Positions 47,391 to 60,325 of a stretch of 64,000 bases of DNA are shown here, piece by piece. Within the stretch, counting starts at the first letter, position 1. Each line of letters begins with the position of its first letter. The stretch is from Myoxocephalus aenaeus (Eukaryota; Chordata; Actinopteri; Perciformes; Cottidae), in NCBI GenBank assembly GCA_038501785.1, contig JBAMJR010000100.1, positions 2,509,501-2,573,500 of the forward strand, written 5' to 3'. Made by a program: the position numbers and the translations under genes. Below the pieces are notes generated by a model. That model saw only the letters and a program-made list of their open reading frames with translations. It made no database searches and was not told where the DNA came from.

Positions 47391-49583
47391 CCCAGAAAGC
47401 TTGCTAACGCCCTGCAGCTTGTTAGCTCAACCTGCCAACTGCAGTTAATGTTTCCACCTGTTCGTTTGAGGACAAAAACAGCTCCCTCCTCCTTTCATCT
47501 GCGTGATGTTCATCATGGCAAACCCACTGCGATGCGATCATTACCCACAACCCCCCTCTTTCGGATCACTGAGTAATACGCTATTTTGGCTACTTGGCCC
47601 CCGACACGACGGCTGTTATTAAAGTATGAATACAAAGTCTGTAAAACGGAGGCTTATTCTTTAGACCTCAGTGCTGCTAATGTGTTCCAGAGACTTATCA
47701 AAAGGAAATTAATATGCGTTTGTATTCCACCTGGTTCAACTCACAGCTTACAAAAGGCTACTATTTTCCTTTTACGGCGAAACCTTTTCACCTCGGTGAA
47801 CCCAGACTTTGTCTTTGTTTTTTTTGGGTCATAATTAGATCACAGTGAAGTCGCTGATGTGTTGATACAGTCGGTGTCCTGTTGGAGAAAATTGTATCTG
47901 AATTATTCAGAAACAGGAAAAGTGAGCGTTAGCTTTCTTTTTAAATGCATCGATATGTAGCATTAGCTAACTAGCTAGCTCGTGAGGCTAGCATGAGTTA
48001 TAAAGGTTAGCTTGGCGAGTTGAGCTCGTCGCCGCACACACGTTTGGCTCTGGTTCAGGAAGTAAAAGCCCCATTTTGGAAAATCCTTTATATGAAGAGT
48101 TTTATCCATGAAACCAAGAAGAGAACTATGAGATGAATCTCCACCGGGAAGAAATTGGAAAACGGAAAAAAAAAACGGTAAAAAGCTACAAGACTTAAGA
48201 CATGTTTTTCTTAAGAACTACTCATCCAATAAACCACAGTGACTCTGGAAACTCCCCAAAAAAAAACTTTCAAACTAACCCTGATCTGAAATGAAGAGAG
48301 ATTAAGAAGCTATATTTCTTGTCTCAAATGTTTTCAGAAACACATTTCGGTGAACCATCGCTTCACAATCTAATATCTCTTGGTAAGTTGCAGAAGAATA
48401 CCGTGGGTACTTTATATTTAATATAATACATTACATAGAAAAACATAGTAAAGAACACTATACTGCATTTCTGCTGATAGATCCTGCACACTGGACCTTT
48501 TTAAATTGTCATTTTTAAATAACTTTTGTATTTCTTGCAGCTTCAGCCTCAAGTAGTTCTTGCAGGTCGGCCTCTCAGTGTGCGCTTCCTTTTTTAAACA
48601 CACACCAGTTGGAACAAGAGCGACATCCATGTTCGTTTTTTTTAATTTTTTCCTTCCCAGCTACAATGCAACTCTGCGTCCAAAAGATTTTTTTTGCAAC
48701 ATAAGCAAAACCAAAGCTCAAATTCTTTAAAAAAATGCCTTTTCTTTCTTCTTCTTTTTTTTTTCTTCTACTCCCTCGACCTCCACAGGAGGAAAATGAA
48801 GAATTTCCTGCGGGGGTCATATCTGGTCCTCGCACACTATTTTTGGCCTCTCCGCTCTTTCCTGTTTTCACAGTATTGTTGCTAAAACACAAGAAAAAGT
48901 CCCACACAGCAACCCGCGGTCAAAGGTTTAAGAGGCCGACCTGTAATTGACTGTGAGCCTCTTATTGCTGCGGTTCAGACGGGCCCTGCTCCCTGCACAC
49001 CTAAACAACGCTAACGAAAGAAACATTAATCCCTTCAAATTGACAATAGGATTACAGTGTTAAAGAGCATTGCCGTCACTATTCCACTTCCTGCCCCCTC
49101 CGCCTGTCTGAACTGTTCCAAATCCTTTCAAAGGCCAGACTCTGTTGTGGCGGGAGCTCACCCGCTGGGCGCGTCCTCTGAACTGTACGCTGACGGCTGA
49201 CTCCAGCAGACGGGTTCATTCGGGCAAAAACTGTAAGTCGGCGCTACTGGAACTTAGAAGACGAAGCATTTTAAGGGCTCTTTCTTTTCTCTAATTAGTG
49301 ATTGTGAGCCGAAAAAAAGGAGAGGAGAGGGTGACGCATATTTAGATTATTCACATGCACCGGCTGTGTCACTCTGAGCCGAGGGGAACCACAACACCTG
49401 TCTATTAAATCTGATTTTAAACACTAGTTCAAGTCCGGTGATATTTTCCGCTTCTTCTTTGTCAACAAATCCAACTGAGTGGCTTTTTTTTTTGGCCGGA
49501 AAGACAAAGAAGTGTGCGAGAAAACAAGAACAGTAAATTTAAACAGTACTGTAGTGTAGAGACTGCACTGACCTCTCCATATT
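43011..49583. other. Intergenic sequence, no gene seen
   Basis: Microsatellites: CA at about 43311-43341 and 47333-47389, (GTT)n at about 43421-43441, T-runs at 44119-44136 and 46712-46725. GCTAGC words cluster at 47960-48010. AT-rich tracts elsewhere show no frame longer than about 110 codons and none that resembles a known family. Confidence 0.6.
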
Positions 49584-49757
49584 AAAATCTCAAATCAAAA
49601 CCCACCTCTTCAGAACTGCTTTTAATGTGTGATTGTGTGCTCTATGTTCTTATTTTTTTTATTTTTAGCTTTTCTGATGATAAAAACAAATAATGTAAAG
49701 TGTCTTTGCGTACTATGAAAAGCGCTAAATACATTAAATGCATTATTATTATTAGTA
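49584..49757 (+). repeat. Worn LINE-like 3' tail
   Basis: AAAACCCACCTCTTCAGAAC, then TTTTATTTTTAGC, then GTAAAGTGTCTTTGCG and GAAAAGCGCTAAATAC, ending in ATTATTATTATTAG, follow the layout of a very common 3' end of fish retroelements. Confidence 0.65.
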
Positions 49758-51015
49758 TAAAGCTCCGTAATGACGAGGAGAGCTGTAGATTCAGGTGATT
49801 AAAAATCCGAAAATCCCAAATAATATCGGAATATTTTACGTTTTAGTCGTAAAATGCTACAATTATTTTAAATGATTATGCTATAATAGTGGAATATATG
49901 ATTTTGCATGTCACTGTCCATTATAAAAGATGTAAATAAAGTATTATATATCTGCAAAGCAGATGCAGATGCGTCGCGTTGCTGAGAGATTACTTCATCC
50001 TCTCCTCTCTGACTGTTTGCGTAAGTCTTTGCCTCAAGATAACTTTGATTTTTCTTTGAGGGGATGCCCCATTTTTTTATTTTTTTAAACTTGGAGCGCC
50101 CTCCACACTTCATAATAGCTGATGTCATGTCGACAACGCCGCGGGACAGAAATAGCTTCAGTGGGACTGATATGTGAATCAACACCCGGGTGTAAGGAAC
50201 CCGATACGCAGGCACCACCCGGCCGCCGTGGGCCATCATTTATTTTAGAATTAAGGGCAGCTCCGGTTGTATTTATACCTCTATCATAAACATTCTGCAT
50301 ACATAATAAACACGGTCGAGCATAAATTCAATTTTGAAATCATAACGAGGCATGATTGGCCACAGTCTTCGCCGTGCATGTGAAACAGATGTGCTCTAAC
50401 TGGATCCTGGAGCCGTGGATCCAGCGGGGAGGACGGTTCTGTGTCTTTTCACGTTGGAGACATGAAATGAAGACGTTACACGAGGAATATACTCTCACGG
50501 GGGGGGGGGGGGGGTTGCTCTCATGCAATGTAATTCTTGCTCTCGCAGGAATCCGAAGCCATCATCGTGGACTGGATTTATGTCGCGGCGTCTCCTCGGT
50601 TGCGTTCGCTACCGCTGCCGACGCACGCCGTCTCACATGTCTCCTTTTACAGCGAGAAAATTGTCCGCATAGCTCACATGTGACATCCCCAACTATTCAC
50701 TGGACTCCTTTCTCTGTGCAGTAATGCAGTTAGTCGAGGCACGACTACCCTCCTCCTCCTCCTCCTCCTCCTCTCCTGGTTTATAGCTGACTGGGTTGTG
50801 TTGCTGCAAGGCATCTTTAATGCCTGCTAGCACTACAAAGAGGTAATGCTAGCCCCCCGTCAAGCTAATGAAATTATCTGGAGCTCTGAAGCAAAGAGTT
50901 TGCATTGTGGGGGAAAATATTGCAAAGAATAAACAGTTTTTTACGGGATTATAGAACGTGACGGACATTTTTACTGTGACCAAACACATCGACTTAACTT
51001 CAGAGTAGATGTTGG
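49758..51015. other. Intergenic sequence, no gene seen
   Basis: It contains a run of about 18 G at 50498-50515 and a (CTC)n run at about 50749-50772. No gene is recognised. Confidence 0.6.
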
Positions 51016-51023
51016 GGTTGGTG

Positions 51024-51947
51024 TAGGGCTGTGCGGTATACCGGTTCAACCGGTATACCGGTTTCGGATTTACGTACGGTATGAATTTCTTACATACCGT
51101 CATACCGGTCGCCGCTTTTCAGCAGGCAACAACATTTATCGTTCGCAGCTTGAAGCTGAACGAGCAGCGGACGGCGCTACTTAGCTCTCATGGAGACTCA
51201 ATTGACTCATGGTTTGTAAAGAAATGACATTGCCAAAATGCATGCTGGGTAAATTACTTCGCTAAAATGCCCGCCCACACAGGAAGACTCTTCATGTGCG
51301 GAATGCATTTTGTCGCTGTCATTTCTTTGAAACCATGAGTCAACCTCTATCCGTGAGACGTAAGTAGCTCAGACCGCTGGACACGCAGCTGTGACTGTAA
51401 ACATTAAATGTTGCTGCGCTGAAGAATGACAATAGTCGTTACGGCTTCGCATGCCCCTGGGTCCTAAACCCCTCCATGTTAAGCTTTCTAACACAACCTA
51501 TGTACCAACGTATAAACAGCTGATGGCCAGTTGCGAGCGAGTGGTGAACAATGGCGGCGGCGGTCCTTTTCGGCGTCAATAAATTAACGTCACTAGACCC
51601 TTTCACGGACGCCGTTAGCTCCCGTTAGCCATTTCCGGACGTAGCCGACGTGACGCAGTTTCCGGTCTTTTTGCCGGCATTTTCGCCAGGAAAAGTGTAA
51701 ATAGTATTAACGTTAATACTACTTACACTTTCCTGGCGACCGCTGACGAAAATGCCGGCAAAAAGACCGGAAACTGCGTCACGTCGGCTACGTCCGGAAA
51801 TGGCTAACGGGAGCTAACGGCGTCCGTGAAAGGGTTTAGTGACGTTAATGTGTTTATTCGGAAAAAAAATACCGTGATATACTGTGAAACCGCCAGAATC
51901 TTACAAAATACCGTGATATGAATTTTTGGCCATACCGCCCAGCCCTA
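51024..51947. mobile_element. Non-autonomous hAT-type element with 8-bp target duplication and palindromic core
   Basis: The ends are TAGGGCTGTGCGGTAT and ATACCGCCCAGCCCTA. The flanks are perfect 8-bp duplications GGTTGGTG (51016-51023 and 51948-51955). The TAGGG terminus and 8-bp duplication fit hAT. Inside lie a nested imperfect inverted pair around TCATGGTTTGTAAAGAAATG, and a near-perfect palindrome of about 267 bases (51583-51849) centred on TATTAACGTTAATA. No transposase frame is present. Confidence 0.88.
51583..51849. repeat. Large palindrome inside the hAT-type element
   Basis: The arms of about 130 bases begin ATTAACGTCACTAGACCCTT and end AAGGGTTTAGTGACGTTAAT. They differ by only a few substitutions and an extra ~10 bases in the right arm (GACCGCTGAC region). 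A transcript would form a long hairpin. Confidence 0.88.
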
Positions 51948-51955
51948 GGTTGGTG

Positions 51956-52696
51956 TACACAAAGCTATCAAGATAAAGTCCTCCACTGCTTTTACTTGAG
52001 GGTCACATCTGATGATTTGGTGACAGACAAACCAAAAAGTGCTCATCCCATCAGGTCAATCAACTGTTACTGTCATACATCGTATTCAATATAGTTAGGC
52101 TGTTGCATTTGCCCCATCTAACTGTTTGCAGCCCGTCTCCAGCTAACAAAGTGCCTCACTAGGCCACTGCCCAGTATAGCGAGCTACGCTTGACACTGTG
52201 GCAAACAGTGCAGGAGAAACTGTCAGCGATCACAACCCTCCGTCACACAACACAAGAGACAGGACCGTCCTAACTGCTACCGAAATGTGACTATCTACTT
52301 TGTTCTTTACGAGCCATACGCTCCTCGTGTGTCCAGCTGAGGGGAAACCATATGCACGAAGGGCTCGGTCACACCCCCATGTGTGCCGTATGACTATATC
52401 CATTAATTCAGCGAGTGTTCGCTTTCATGGGAGCGTTGGAGAGAACCGTAAATTCCAAAATGGGGGAAGTTTTCGAGACCTGCCAGGACTCACTAGTACG
52501 TCACAAAGCTGCCATCGCAACTCATCTCTCAGACGCTCAGCCGGCACTCTTCTGCTGTGACGGAGCAGTAATACCTTTTGGACTGCGTTCATTTTTATCT
52601 TTTCTCCAAGATTCTCTGTTTTCGCAGTTTGGCTTCAAGGTCAGCTTTCTACTTTTTTGGCGAGCTTCCTCTTCATGATAGACGACTTTCCGGCTG

Positions 52697-52730
<34 letters not shown>

Positions 52731-54190
52731 TCGCTATATGACGTAATAACCTAGAATGTGCGAGCGAGTGATATTTAAAGCTGTGTAGCGTGTTTACTTT
52801 ATTGTCTGTTACCCACAAGCTCCGCCTCTGACATCTTGTTTTTCTTTGCCAGCGTGAAGTCCTCAAATAAATCAACAGGTGTCACTTTTCATGTCGGGAT
52901 TAAGTGCAGGAAGTCCACACAGTTGTGGTCAACACGGAAATGGCAAAAAAAAAAGAGTTGAGAAGACACATTGACTTGGTTTAAATTACAATCCATCACG
53001 GTCGGCTGTCGTTTGCATTCATTTTCCCTCTGAATGACGTAACGACATATGTACACATGCAACAAGTTGACAACACTGGATTCGTGAGAAAAAACATGAA
53101 ATATGTGTGTAAGGGAATCTACTAAATGAGGTTTGAGCGCTCACATTGTTTCATGATGTTTTTTCCTGTGTGGCGGTTATGTAGAGACGCCACCCCCGTG
53201 GTTTATTATACATTATTAGCACAAAATCATCAAAGACAAAACATTGTTCCTTCCCGGCGGTTTAGGACGCACGCCATGCAACCCTAACGACCTGGGTTCA
53301 CCCTCACCATGTTTCCTGTTGCTATTTATTGTTATGTATTTAATTAAAGGCGGTGAAGAAAATATTGTGAAACATGATGAACTGAATGACACTCAACCAG
53401 GAAGTTATCATCTTTATTTATATATATATAATCTGTCTGTTGCACCCGATGCTCCAAACAGGTCACAAGTTTAATGTTTATTTGTTACACGCAACACATA
53501 CAAGTCAAGTCAATTGTACCTTAAGACATTGTTTATTCAAGGAGCGTGTATTGACATTATGGAAGACGGGGTTGCGCAACGAAATGCAGTTGTAGTCCAA
53601 GTAAAAACATAGAATAAAAAAACATAGTACATTTCCTCAATTTGCATCAGGAGGAATGTAAGTAGAAGCAACAAAACAGTTCTCTGGGCAATATGGTCGC
53701 CATATTCACATAAACAAACGTAACATCAGGAAATAGATTGTCCAGTTTGAACATGAAGCATCACAGAGTCCATCAGACTCGTTGTGAAGACGTGGGCTCG
53801 ACAGTCACCCGCTTGGTCAGCCCGAACTTCACCGCGACTAAACCTGATCCAGGAACAGATTGGGTGGGTGGAGTCGGGTTAGCCGGTCTCCTCCTCTTCA
53901 CTCCGCTTTCTGTGGCGTTTCGGTCCGGCGGGTCTGGCCGAGGGGTCGGCCGTGGGCGTGGATGAGCCCCCAACAAATGAAGCCAATCACAAGACAAAAA
54001 GATAACACATTGAGACAGAAATGTAGCAAAATGCATGGGAGCTACCGGCTGCAGCGCGGACAAAAACAACAACAACAACAACAACAACAACATTTGATGA
54101 GGTAACAGAAGCGTCACTCACTTGTTTGTGTCGTTCCAACAGAGTGATCCATTTCAGGAGTCACGTGCTTTTAGTTCAAATTATTCTAAA
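51956..54190. other. Intergenic sequence, no gene seen
   Basis: It contains a (GT)n run at 52699-52728 and a (CAA)n run at about 54065-54091. The remaining sequence shows no recognisable gene or transposon. Confidence 0.6.
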
Positions 54191-54333
54191 TACCATACTT
54201 TTCGGGTTACAAGCCGCTACTGCCTTCGGTCAGTGTCCCCGTTAGCTCCCCGCTAGCTAGCAGCGCTACTAGCTTGCTACAGCGGGGACACTGATCAGCC
54301 GTAGGAGCGGCTTGTAACCCGAAAAGTACGGTA
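54191..54333. mobile_element. Foldback MITE-like element, copy 4 (short form)
   Basis: This 143-bp copy starts TACCATACTTTTCGGGTTAC and ends TAACCCGAAAAGTACGGTA. It is almost entirely inverted repeat, with the shared AAGCCGCTAC and CGGTCAGTGTCCCCG blocks and a short GCTAGC-rich centre. TA is present at both ends. Confidence 0.82.
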
Positions 54334-55279
54334 TTACTGTTGGCTTGTGGGACAAAAATGTCCAATCCTATGATTTATTATTCATAACGATACAAAATAA
54401 AGAAAAGCTGCAAATCCTTATGTTTGAGATTCTGAATTGAGTAAACGTAAAGCTGTTTTGTATGATAAAGTAACTGATTAATCAAGTAATAATTTCAGCA
54501 CCATTGTATCTGAGATACAACATACTCTGGCATGCACGCAGTCACTTAAAGACACGATCAACAGCGTGTAGACTTTCAGAGAGATGGAACATCGCCAAGA
54601 CACTTAATAACGTCTGAGGCCTGCAGAGGTCAAGTTGAAAAATAAAAAAAAAAAAGGCAGGAGACTGCGACAAATCCATATTTAACCACGACACTCGTGG
54701 TTCCTAGATGGGCAAAGTGACCTAACTGTTCTATTTTGAATCTGGGTCTATCCGGGCCACTTCCACTGTGAAATCAGAGCAGCTCGTCTGTGAGACGTGT
54801 GTCAGTGAGCTATGCGTCCGGAGAGCCGGGAGTCATTTATCAGTCTGGGCTCGGGGGGCCGCCGCGAGGACGAAACTCAACCCGACACCGGAGCTTAATC
54901 CGCACAGGTGTCTCTCTGTAAAGCGCCAGCTGCTGCTGACATGCAAGCCCTCCATTTGGGTTCTGCGGGTGTCATGCGGCGTAATACTAGTCCAGTCATT
55001 GATTCAGAGCCGCGCTGTGGTGCCGGAGTGTTGTTTGGAAAAGTCTTCAGTGTGTGAAGACGAGGCCGGAGCTTTGAGGACTGGAACATTTTTTATAAGT
55101 CGCTTAAAGCTGGAAAAACCTCCTTGAGATTTTAAAAGTCTCCCTTTTCAAGTTTGCCTTGTTCAAGATAGTCAACGAGGAGTTATAATCTAGTAATTCA
55201 TAAAAAGATGACGTCCTGGAAACAACCTGATGATACCTTAAAGACCAGGTGGGATATTAGTCTTGCATCATTGCACCAA
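54334..55279. other. Intergenic sequence, no feature recognised
   Basis: It contains a poly-A run at about 54643-54655 and nothing that I can name. Confidence 0.6.
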
Positions 55280-55510
55280 ACTCTTAAAATTAACCTTATT
55301 TTTTATTTATTTATAATACTTTTTATTCCGTCTGTATATATAATATTGCTATTGTGGATTATTTTTCTTCTTTACTGTTCTTATTACTGTTTTTACTGTT
55401 TATTTATATTACTTGATTTTGTATTTGCTATGTGTCTCTTGTGTGCACTGCTGCTGTAATCCTGTAATTTCCCCACTGCGGGACAAATAAAGGATTCTCT
55501 TGTTTTATCT
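55280..55510 (+). repeat. LINE-like 3' tail
   Basis: A T-rich low-complexity stretch leads into CTGTAATTTCCCCACTGCGG, then GACAAATAAAGGATTCTC. This arrangement is found at the 3' ends of many teleost retroelements. No coding part remains. Confidence 0.6.
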
Positions 55511-55893
55511 TAATTGTCACATACATGAACTTTGACCTCTGCTTTTTTAAGCATGTCGGAGCAGCGGCCTGCTGTAAACACCCGGGGAGAAACTGTCTCT
55601 TTGTTCAGTTTCAAACATGCTGAATTAAATACGTTATCCCACTAACGATGTGTCTCATCTCCCTTTTTGTTGTTATGGTTTATCTATGCAGATTATAATC
55701 TCATCATAAAAATATGCAGACAACAGTTTATGAAACACAACTCGTGTTGACTTGATATGTTTAATTGTAATGTGACAAAATAGTTGATTAAAAAGATGAT
55801 CATCAGAAACATGACTCAGACTGAAGAGCTCGTCCAGTTTAACTCTTTCATCAAAGCTTCTGTAACTGAAGTCAAATAAAATAAAAGAGTGAG
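55511..55893. other. Intergenic sequence, no feature recognised
   Basis: AT-rich DNA without a recognisable element. Confidence 0.55.
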
Positions 55894-56077
55894 GACTTTA
55901 CAGCATTTTGATCACTTTACAGCAGTTTGATCACTTTACAGCGGTTTGATCACTTTACAGCAGTTTGATCACTTTACAGCAGTTTCATCACTTTACAGCA
56001 GTTTGATCACTTTACAGCAGTTTCATCACTTTACAGCAGTTTCATCACTTTACAGCAGTTTCATCACTTTACAGCAG
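55894..56077 (+). repeat. 19-bp minisatellite, about ten units
   Basis: The unit CACTTTACAGCAGTTTGAT alternates with a ...TTTCAT variant. A short open frame across it is a by-product of the repeat. Confidence 0.92.
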
Positions 56078-56129
56078 GGCCATGATGTTTGTCCATGTAT
56101 CTTTGCGGTTAATTTGGACATTTGCTTAA

Positions 56130-56275
56130 AAAAATGGAAAGTAAAGTAACTAGTAGTGAAGTTACTTTTCAAATGCAGTAACTAGTAAAGTAATCTAGTT
56201 ACAATTTTCAGAAGTAACTAGTAACTTGTAACTAGTTACTTTTTCTGAGTAACTACCCCAATTCTGAATAAGACA
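56130..56275. repeat. Terminal fragment of a TAACTAGTTAC-rich DNA element
   Basis: Many AAGTAACTAGTTAC-like words end in GAGTAACTACCCCAATTCTG. On the minus strand this resembles the CAGTGTTGGGGTAGTTACTC terminus of a widespread fish DNA element. The other end is missing or unrecognised. Confidence 0.55.
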
Positions 56276-59200
56276 AAGAAAATGTAAGCGAACATTTTCT
56301 GAATTTGAAGAAAAAGGTATATTTGATGTGAGTGTTGTGCAGTCTATTAATCCTGTAGAGTTTCTATATCAATTGTAATGCATTCAAGTTAAATAATCAC
56401 ATTAATATTGTTCCAAAATCTATAAACGTGAGTTTTTACTTGGTGTGCAAACACACCTTTTCTATGCGAAACGGTCCTTTGTACTTTTACAACTCAATCT
56501 TTCTTTTCACATAACGTCCCAAACATCTTGGGAGACGAAAAGCGCCGCAGCCTCGGCTCCACCGACTCTTCCGTGACCGTGAAAACTACGGTGCGTGTTG
56601 AAACGTGTGACATGTGGCGTACGAAAGCAAACACGTGCCTTTCAGCCTCTCCATCATTTTCTTCTCTAGTTCAAAGCAGAGATTAATGACAGCAGGAATA
56701 ACACGGCTCTCCCATCGGCTCACGCTCAACTGACCCAGCACAGAGGAAGTGCAGACGGGGACGGTTGCAGAAGTGCAGTGGTCCTACTGGTTCCCACTGT
56801 GAAGCACAGTAGCCTTCTGTGGATTCTCAACCAAGTCTGCGGAGAAGAAAAAAAGTCCTGTGCCGTTAACGTTTCAACAGGTTTGTTTTACATCGCTTTG
56901 GGGAGACCTGCATGTCTCCTGGCCGCCGCTCTTCCACATTACATCGCATGTTGTGTTTGATTGTGGTGCCATCGGACATTTGTCAGAGCCGGTAGCCAAT
57001 AGCCAGTAGTGAATAGAGCCGCAGATGAATTGTTTGAATTTTCATCACCACCCCTTTAATATTTAACACGTTCGTCTCGTCGTGCTGAAGAATCCTGCAA
57101 TGTTTCTTAATAAGAGTTGTGCTTGAGGAAGTAATGCTACCATACATTTAGTACTCATTACCAGTAACAGTGATTCTCAATACCATACCCAAGTCAATAC
57201 CACAATAAAAATATACAAATATTATAATAATATATTAATCAATTAATAATAAATCCAATGTTCCGCCCCGAGGATCTTGCCAAAAACAAGATTTACAAGA
57301 TTAAATGTGAGCACAATAACTAAATAATAGAATAATAATAACTTACTGAATAGACCTTGAACGCATCATAATGCAACCTTAGCCGTTAGCTCCGTTATTC
57401 AGCCAAGCTAACGGCTAATGTTACTAGCTCTTCTCCGGCCCATTTCAACATGGATTTGTTGTCTTTGGTCCGGTACGGCGTTAAGGAGTAAAGCCACCTG
57501 GCATGGACTTGCTCCCGAAGTGTTGGTTCTCGTGACATCCAGCAAAGCAATATAATTCTGGTCGATTTGAAAATGAAAATCCAAATCTTGAAATAGTTAA
57601 GCTACATCTTTTTTGTATTTCCCACGTGCATGGGAGCACAGACTAATTCTCCCTCTTCGAAAACCAAGTAAGCACTGAAATCACAGAGAAAGCAGAAGAA
57701 AGCCATTAACTAAAATCTGTGTGAGGGCCCCCCCCCCCCCCCCCCTGTTGCACAAGTCACGCGTGGAAGGGTTAACTACTCGGGTGGAATGAGAACCAGA
57801 AGTGACTGCTTCAAGATGAGAGACACTCAGACGAGGAAAATAACAAAAAGCACTTGTCTCTCATTAACACTCAACCCTGGACGGCCTCTTCTGGGAGTGC
57901 ATTCACATCCACCTGTTGACCCCCAGCTCGTCCTCTCTCCGGGGGGAGCCTGAACGCACCAGGTGTTTCCCGTCGCATGTGATGCATCTCTACCGTACGA
58001 CTGCAGTAATGCTCCCGTCTTTATTGCCGTCTTTGCCGGAGCCAAACAATATGTTTTTGACACGGCTCTCCGCAAGCCGACGTGCCAAGGATTGCACGTG
58101 TTTCATCGTAAGGGCCTCCTGGTCCGGGGGTTTATCCCGGCCTGCAATATTGGGAGACTAGACCACAGGAAATCCCTAGCGAGCCTGAGCGCACAACTCC
58201 TATTCAGCAGAGCGACTAGAGGCTTTATTTTGTACCACACACACACACACACACACATGGGGTCCCACGTGGCATCGCATGCAGGCAGGCATGCGTTTTG
58301 TGAATAATGAGTTCATGGGATCACGCCTGGTTTGGCTTCAAAATACAGCCATTCACGCTCTCGGAGCGTATATATATTTGGCTTTTAATTTAAGCTAAGC
58401 CTACATAACTACCTGATCAAGCCCCGGGTTTCACAGCGGGCTTTGGAGACCTACAGCACAGAGCTCACGCGTGGCGGCAGATATAACTCCCCCGATGTTG
58501 TTGTAACGTCCCCGAGAGTGTGAGGCAGCAGTGTGTCGAGCGGCTGGAAAAGCAGTGAGGACTCAATCTCCGAGAGACCAAACAACAGAGAGAGAGAAAG
58601 AGAAAGAGAGAGAGAGAGATGGCTTTCAAGAAAAAGTGAAAACAGAAGGCAGAAAGCGACAGAGACGATCTAAATCAGCGGTTTTAAGCAACGTGAGAGG
58701 GCTTGAAGCCAAAGTATTGTTTCAAAATACACACTTACGTATTTTCCATTGGTTTCTCGAGAGTCTCGGTGGCCTCCTCTCACCTCCGGCCCCTCTTTGC
58801 TTTACGAGCAGCCGGGCGCCGGTAGCGGAAGCCAGTTCAAACCCAACGAGGGCAGGAAGCCAGCGGCCTCATCATCACAACGCCAGCTGCTTCCGACTTA
58901 ATTCGGCGAAAGCAAATTTAATTTGAGAGGAGATACAGATGAGAATCCGCCGCTCGACGGCCGTAATCGAGGATTGAGCTTCTTAGAGCGACAGGAAGTG
59001 AGGAGAGCCAATGGCCTTGGAGAAAACAGAGGGTTGCTGGGAAAATGGACGATCTCCACGTACGTTTGTATAAACAGGAAGTGGACTACCTTTTTTTTTT
59101 CCTATGTTGCCTCTCGTTTACATGGATGAAATTGACCTGAACTTGACTGATCTGGTTTCCTGTAGGGGGGGAAAAGCTGTATTTGAGGATGTAAACAGGA

Positions 59201-59505
59201 AATATGTGGCGTGTATTGGTGCACTTCGGAGCAACGGTGTCACAAGAGGTTGAGCCCTCGTCGTGAAACTTGAGGCATCTGGGAAGTGGCTCGGAGCGCC
59301 GCCACTGTGTGGGTTTCATTTCACGGTTTTTAAAACGGCATCGTCAAAGACTGCATATAGCGCTGCTGAGAGCCCGTTGATTTATAGCCTCTTCTGCTTT
59401 TACAGCCCGCATTCGAAAAGTTACTCCTCATTCTTTGTGCATCTTCCTACGAAAGCAAGCAACACGTGTCAGTTTCAGGTCTTTTCTAAACAAACTTATG
59501 TTTGT
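56276..59505. other. Intergenic sequence, no gene seen
   Basis: It contains a 15-bp inverted repeat (TTAGCCGTTAGCT and AAGCTAACGGCTAA, about 57379-57420), a C-run at about 57728-57746, CA at 58237-58257 and a (GA)n-rich stretch at 58588-58619. No frame resembles a known protein. Confidence 0.6.
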
Positions 59506-60325
59506 TTCGGGAAAAGAGCGTGAAAGTCTTAGTTAATTTAAGGAAAAGATTGTGAAAGTCTTAGGTTTAGGAAAAGATCGTGAAAATCTTATTTAGTTTC
59601 AGGAAAAGATCGTAAAAGTCTTAGTTAGTTTCAGGAAAAGATCGTGAAAGTCTTAGTTAGGTTTAGGAAAAGATTGTGAAAGTCTTAGTTTCAGGAAAAG
59701 ATCGTGAAAGTCTTAGTTAGATTTAGGAAAAGATCGTGGAAGTCTTAGTTAGGTTTAGGAAAAGATTGTGAAAGTCTTAGTTTCAGGAAAAGATCGTGAA
59801 AGTCTTAGTTAGATTTAGGAAAAGATCGTGGAAGTCTTAGTTAGGTTTAGGAAAAGATTGTGAAAGTCTTAGTTTCAGGAAAAGATCGTGAAAGTCTTAA
59901 TTAGGTTCAGGAAAGATTGTGAAAGTCTTAGTTTCAGGAAAAGATCGTGAAAATCTTATTTAGTTTCAGGAAAAGATCGTAAAAGTCTTAGTTAGTTTCA
60001 GGAAAAGATCGTGAAAGTCTTAATTAGGTTCAGGAAAAGATCGTGAAAGTGTTAGTTTCAGGAAAAGATCGTGAAAGTCTTAGTTAGGTTTAGGAAAAGA
60101 TTGTGAAAGTCTTAGTTTCAGGAAAAGATCGTGAAAGTCTTAGTTAGATTTAGGAAAAGATCGTGGAAGTCTTAGTTAGGTTAAGGAAAAGATTCGGAAA
60201 GTCTTAGTTAGTTTCAGGAAAAGATCGTAAAAGTCTTAATTAGGTTCAGGAAAAGATGATGAAAGTCTTAGTTAGTTTTAGGAAAAGATCGTGAAAGTCT
60301 TAGTTAGGTTTAGGAAAAGATATTG
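59506..60325 (+). repeat. 28/32-bp minisatellite, about 27 units, with partial higher-order order
   Basis: The units AGGAAAAGATCGTGAAAGTC plus TTAGTTAGGTTT (32 bp) or TTAGTTTC (28 bp) are arranged head to tail. In the 59.66-59.85 kb part a 28+32+32 block of 92 bp repeats (GTGGAAG variant at 59736 and 59828). The arrangement is not a CRISPR array, as there are no unique spacers. No function is known. Confidence 0.93.

Noticed and set aside
59506..60325. Possible CRISPR-like array
   Set aside because: The units are directly adjacent with no unique spacers, and the genome is eukaryotic. It is a minisatellite.
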